Source: CAZDSS01 sp964508185
GTDB lineage: Bacteria; Pseudomonadota; Alphaproteobacteria; Sphingomonadales; Govanellaceae
Assembly: GCA_964508185.1 (NCBI GenBank)
Contig: CAZDSS010000150.1
Coordinates: forward strand, 1 to 5,295
Direction of reading: 5' to 3'
Length of the DNA: 5,295 nt
In this document: piece after piece, positions 5,008-5,295 of the stretch
Layout of the letters: each line of letters starts with the position of its first letter
Position numbering within the stretch: position 1 is the first letter of the stretch
Notes under the pieces: generated by a model
Told to the model about the DNA's origin: nothing
Seen by the model: only the letters and a program-made list of their open reading frames with translations
The model's database searches: none
Translations under genes and position numbers: made by a program

Positions 5008-5295
5008 ATGACGCAAAGCGCTAACGTGAGAGTGGAAACCGATACCTTCGGCCCGATCAACGTCCCGGCCGACCGCTATTGGGGCGCCCAGACCCAGCGT
5101 TCCATCGAGAACTTCCCCATCGGCGGCGAACGGATGCCGCTCCCGATCATTCGCGCGCTCGGCGTCATCAAGAAGGCCGCGGCCCGCGCCAACCAGCGCC
5201 TCAACAATCTGGACGCCAGGCTCGCCGACGCCATCGCAGAGGCCGCCCAGGAAGTGATCGACGGCAAGCTCGACGACCACTTCCCGCTGGTGGTC
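5008..5295 (+). CDS. fumC: Class II fumarate hydratase (partial; runs off right edge)
   Basis: Catalyses the reversible hydration of fumarate to (S)-malate in the TCA cycle; the family is a cytoplasmic homotetramer free of iron-sulfur clusters. The first 96 codons of a protein usually near 460 residues are present, open to the window edge. The N-terminal domain shows TDTFGPINVPADRYWGAQTQ (11-30), RSIENFPIGGERMP (31-44), a helix IKKAAARANQRL, and VIDGKLDDHFPLVV at the edge. These match E. coli FumC (DVPADKLWGAQTQRS, HDDEFPL) closely. The substrate-binding SGT motif would follow a few residues past the edge, and the GSSAMPGK signature much later, so the active site is not visible. Aspartase and argininosuccinate lyase share the superfamily, but the PADRYWGAQTQ block with FPIGGERMP fits fumarase best. 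It lies 136 bp after sspB on the same strand; I see no clear promoter in that gap, so read-through from sspB is possible. Confidence 0.94.
   Translation, partial: MTQSANVRVETDTFGPINVPADRYWGAQTQRSIENFPIGGERMPLPIIRALGVIKKAAARANQRLNNLDARLADAIAEAAQEVIDGKLDDHFPLVV

Noticed and set aside
4893..5024. 43-codon small open frame (ATG at 4893) between sspB and fumC, overlapping the fumC start by 17 nt
   Set aside because: It could be a coupled leader peptide, but it has no properly spaced ribosome site, its Arg-rich composition is what chance GC-rich DNA gives, and its initiating ATG lies in the potential outer stem.
1..5295. A defence, mobile or otherwise novel multi-gene system
   Set aside because: All five genes belong to well-known housekeeping or catabolic families, with uniform composition and no mobile-element, toxin-antitoxin, CRISPR or phage signatures.

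Overview
The window is GC-rich (roughly two-thirds G+C by eye) and densely coding. It reads as ordinary chromosome of an alphaproteobacterium. The best taxonomic marker is the SspB-type ClpXP adaptor at 4350-4871. It has the alphaproteobacterial form of the fold, followed by a Pro/Ala/Gly-rich linker and a conserved basic C-terminal tail. Codon use (strong G/C in third positions) looks the same in all five genes, and I see no transposase, integrase, tRNA, CRISPR array or composition break.

Layout from left to right. (1) 1-847, minus strand: the N-terminal 282 codons of an NAD(P)-dependent aldehyde dehydrogenase resembling the PuuC / gamma-glutamyl-aminobutyraldehyde type. Its catalytic-cysteine half lies off the left edge. 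(2) A 128-bp divergent intergenic region with a good sigma70-like promoter reading right. (3) 976-3177, plus: a complete exported S9 peptidase of the dipeptidyl-peptidase IV family, with catalytic triad and substrate-amine-binding Glu pair all present. (4) 3187-4182, minus: a zinc-independent MDR oxidoreductase (NADPH:quinone reductase type), convergent with the peptidase across a 9-bp gap. (5) A 167-bp divergent region with two back-to-back promoter candidates and two related palindromes. (6) 4350-4871, plus: sspB. (7) A 136-bp gap with nested inverted repeats. (8) 5008 to the right edge, plus: the first 96 codons of class II fumarase, fumC.

The genes do not form one pathway. Each is a housekeeping or catabolic function: aldehyde oxidation, peptide trimming in the periplasm, quinone/enone reduction, delivery of ssrA-tagged proteins to ClpXP, and the TCA cycle. 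The only plausible co-transcribed pair is sspB-fumC. I found no convincing evidence of a novel system. The points worth a second look are non-coding: the palindrome pair between the oxidoreductase and sspB, the potential RNA structure ahead of fumC, the stop-codon palindrome at the convergent gene ends, and a Shine-Dalgarno that favours a GTG start for the oxidoreductase. No stretch over 300 bases lacks a gene.
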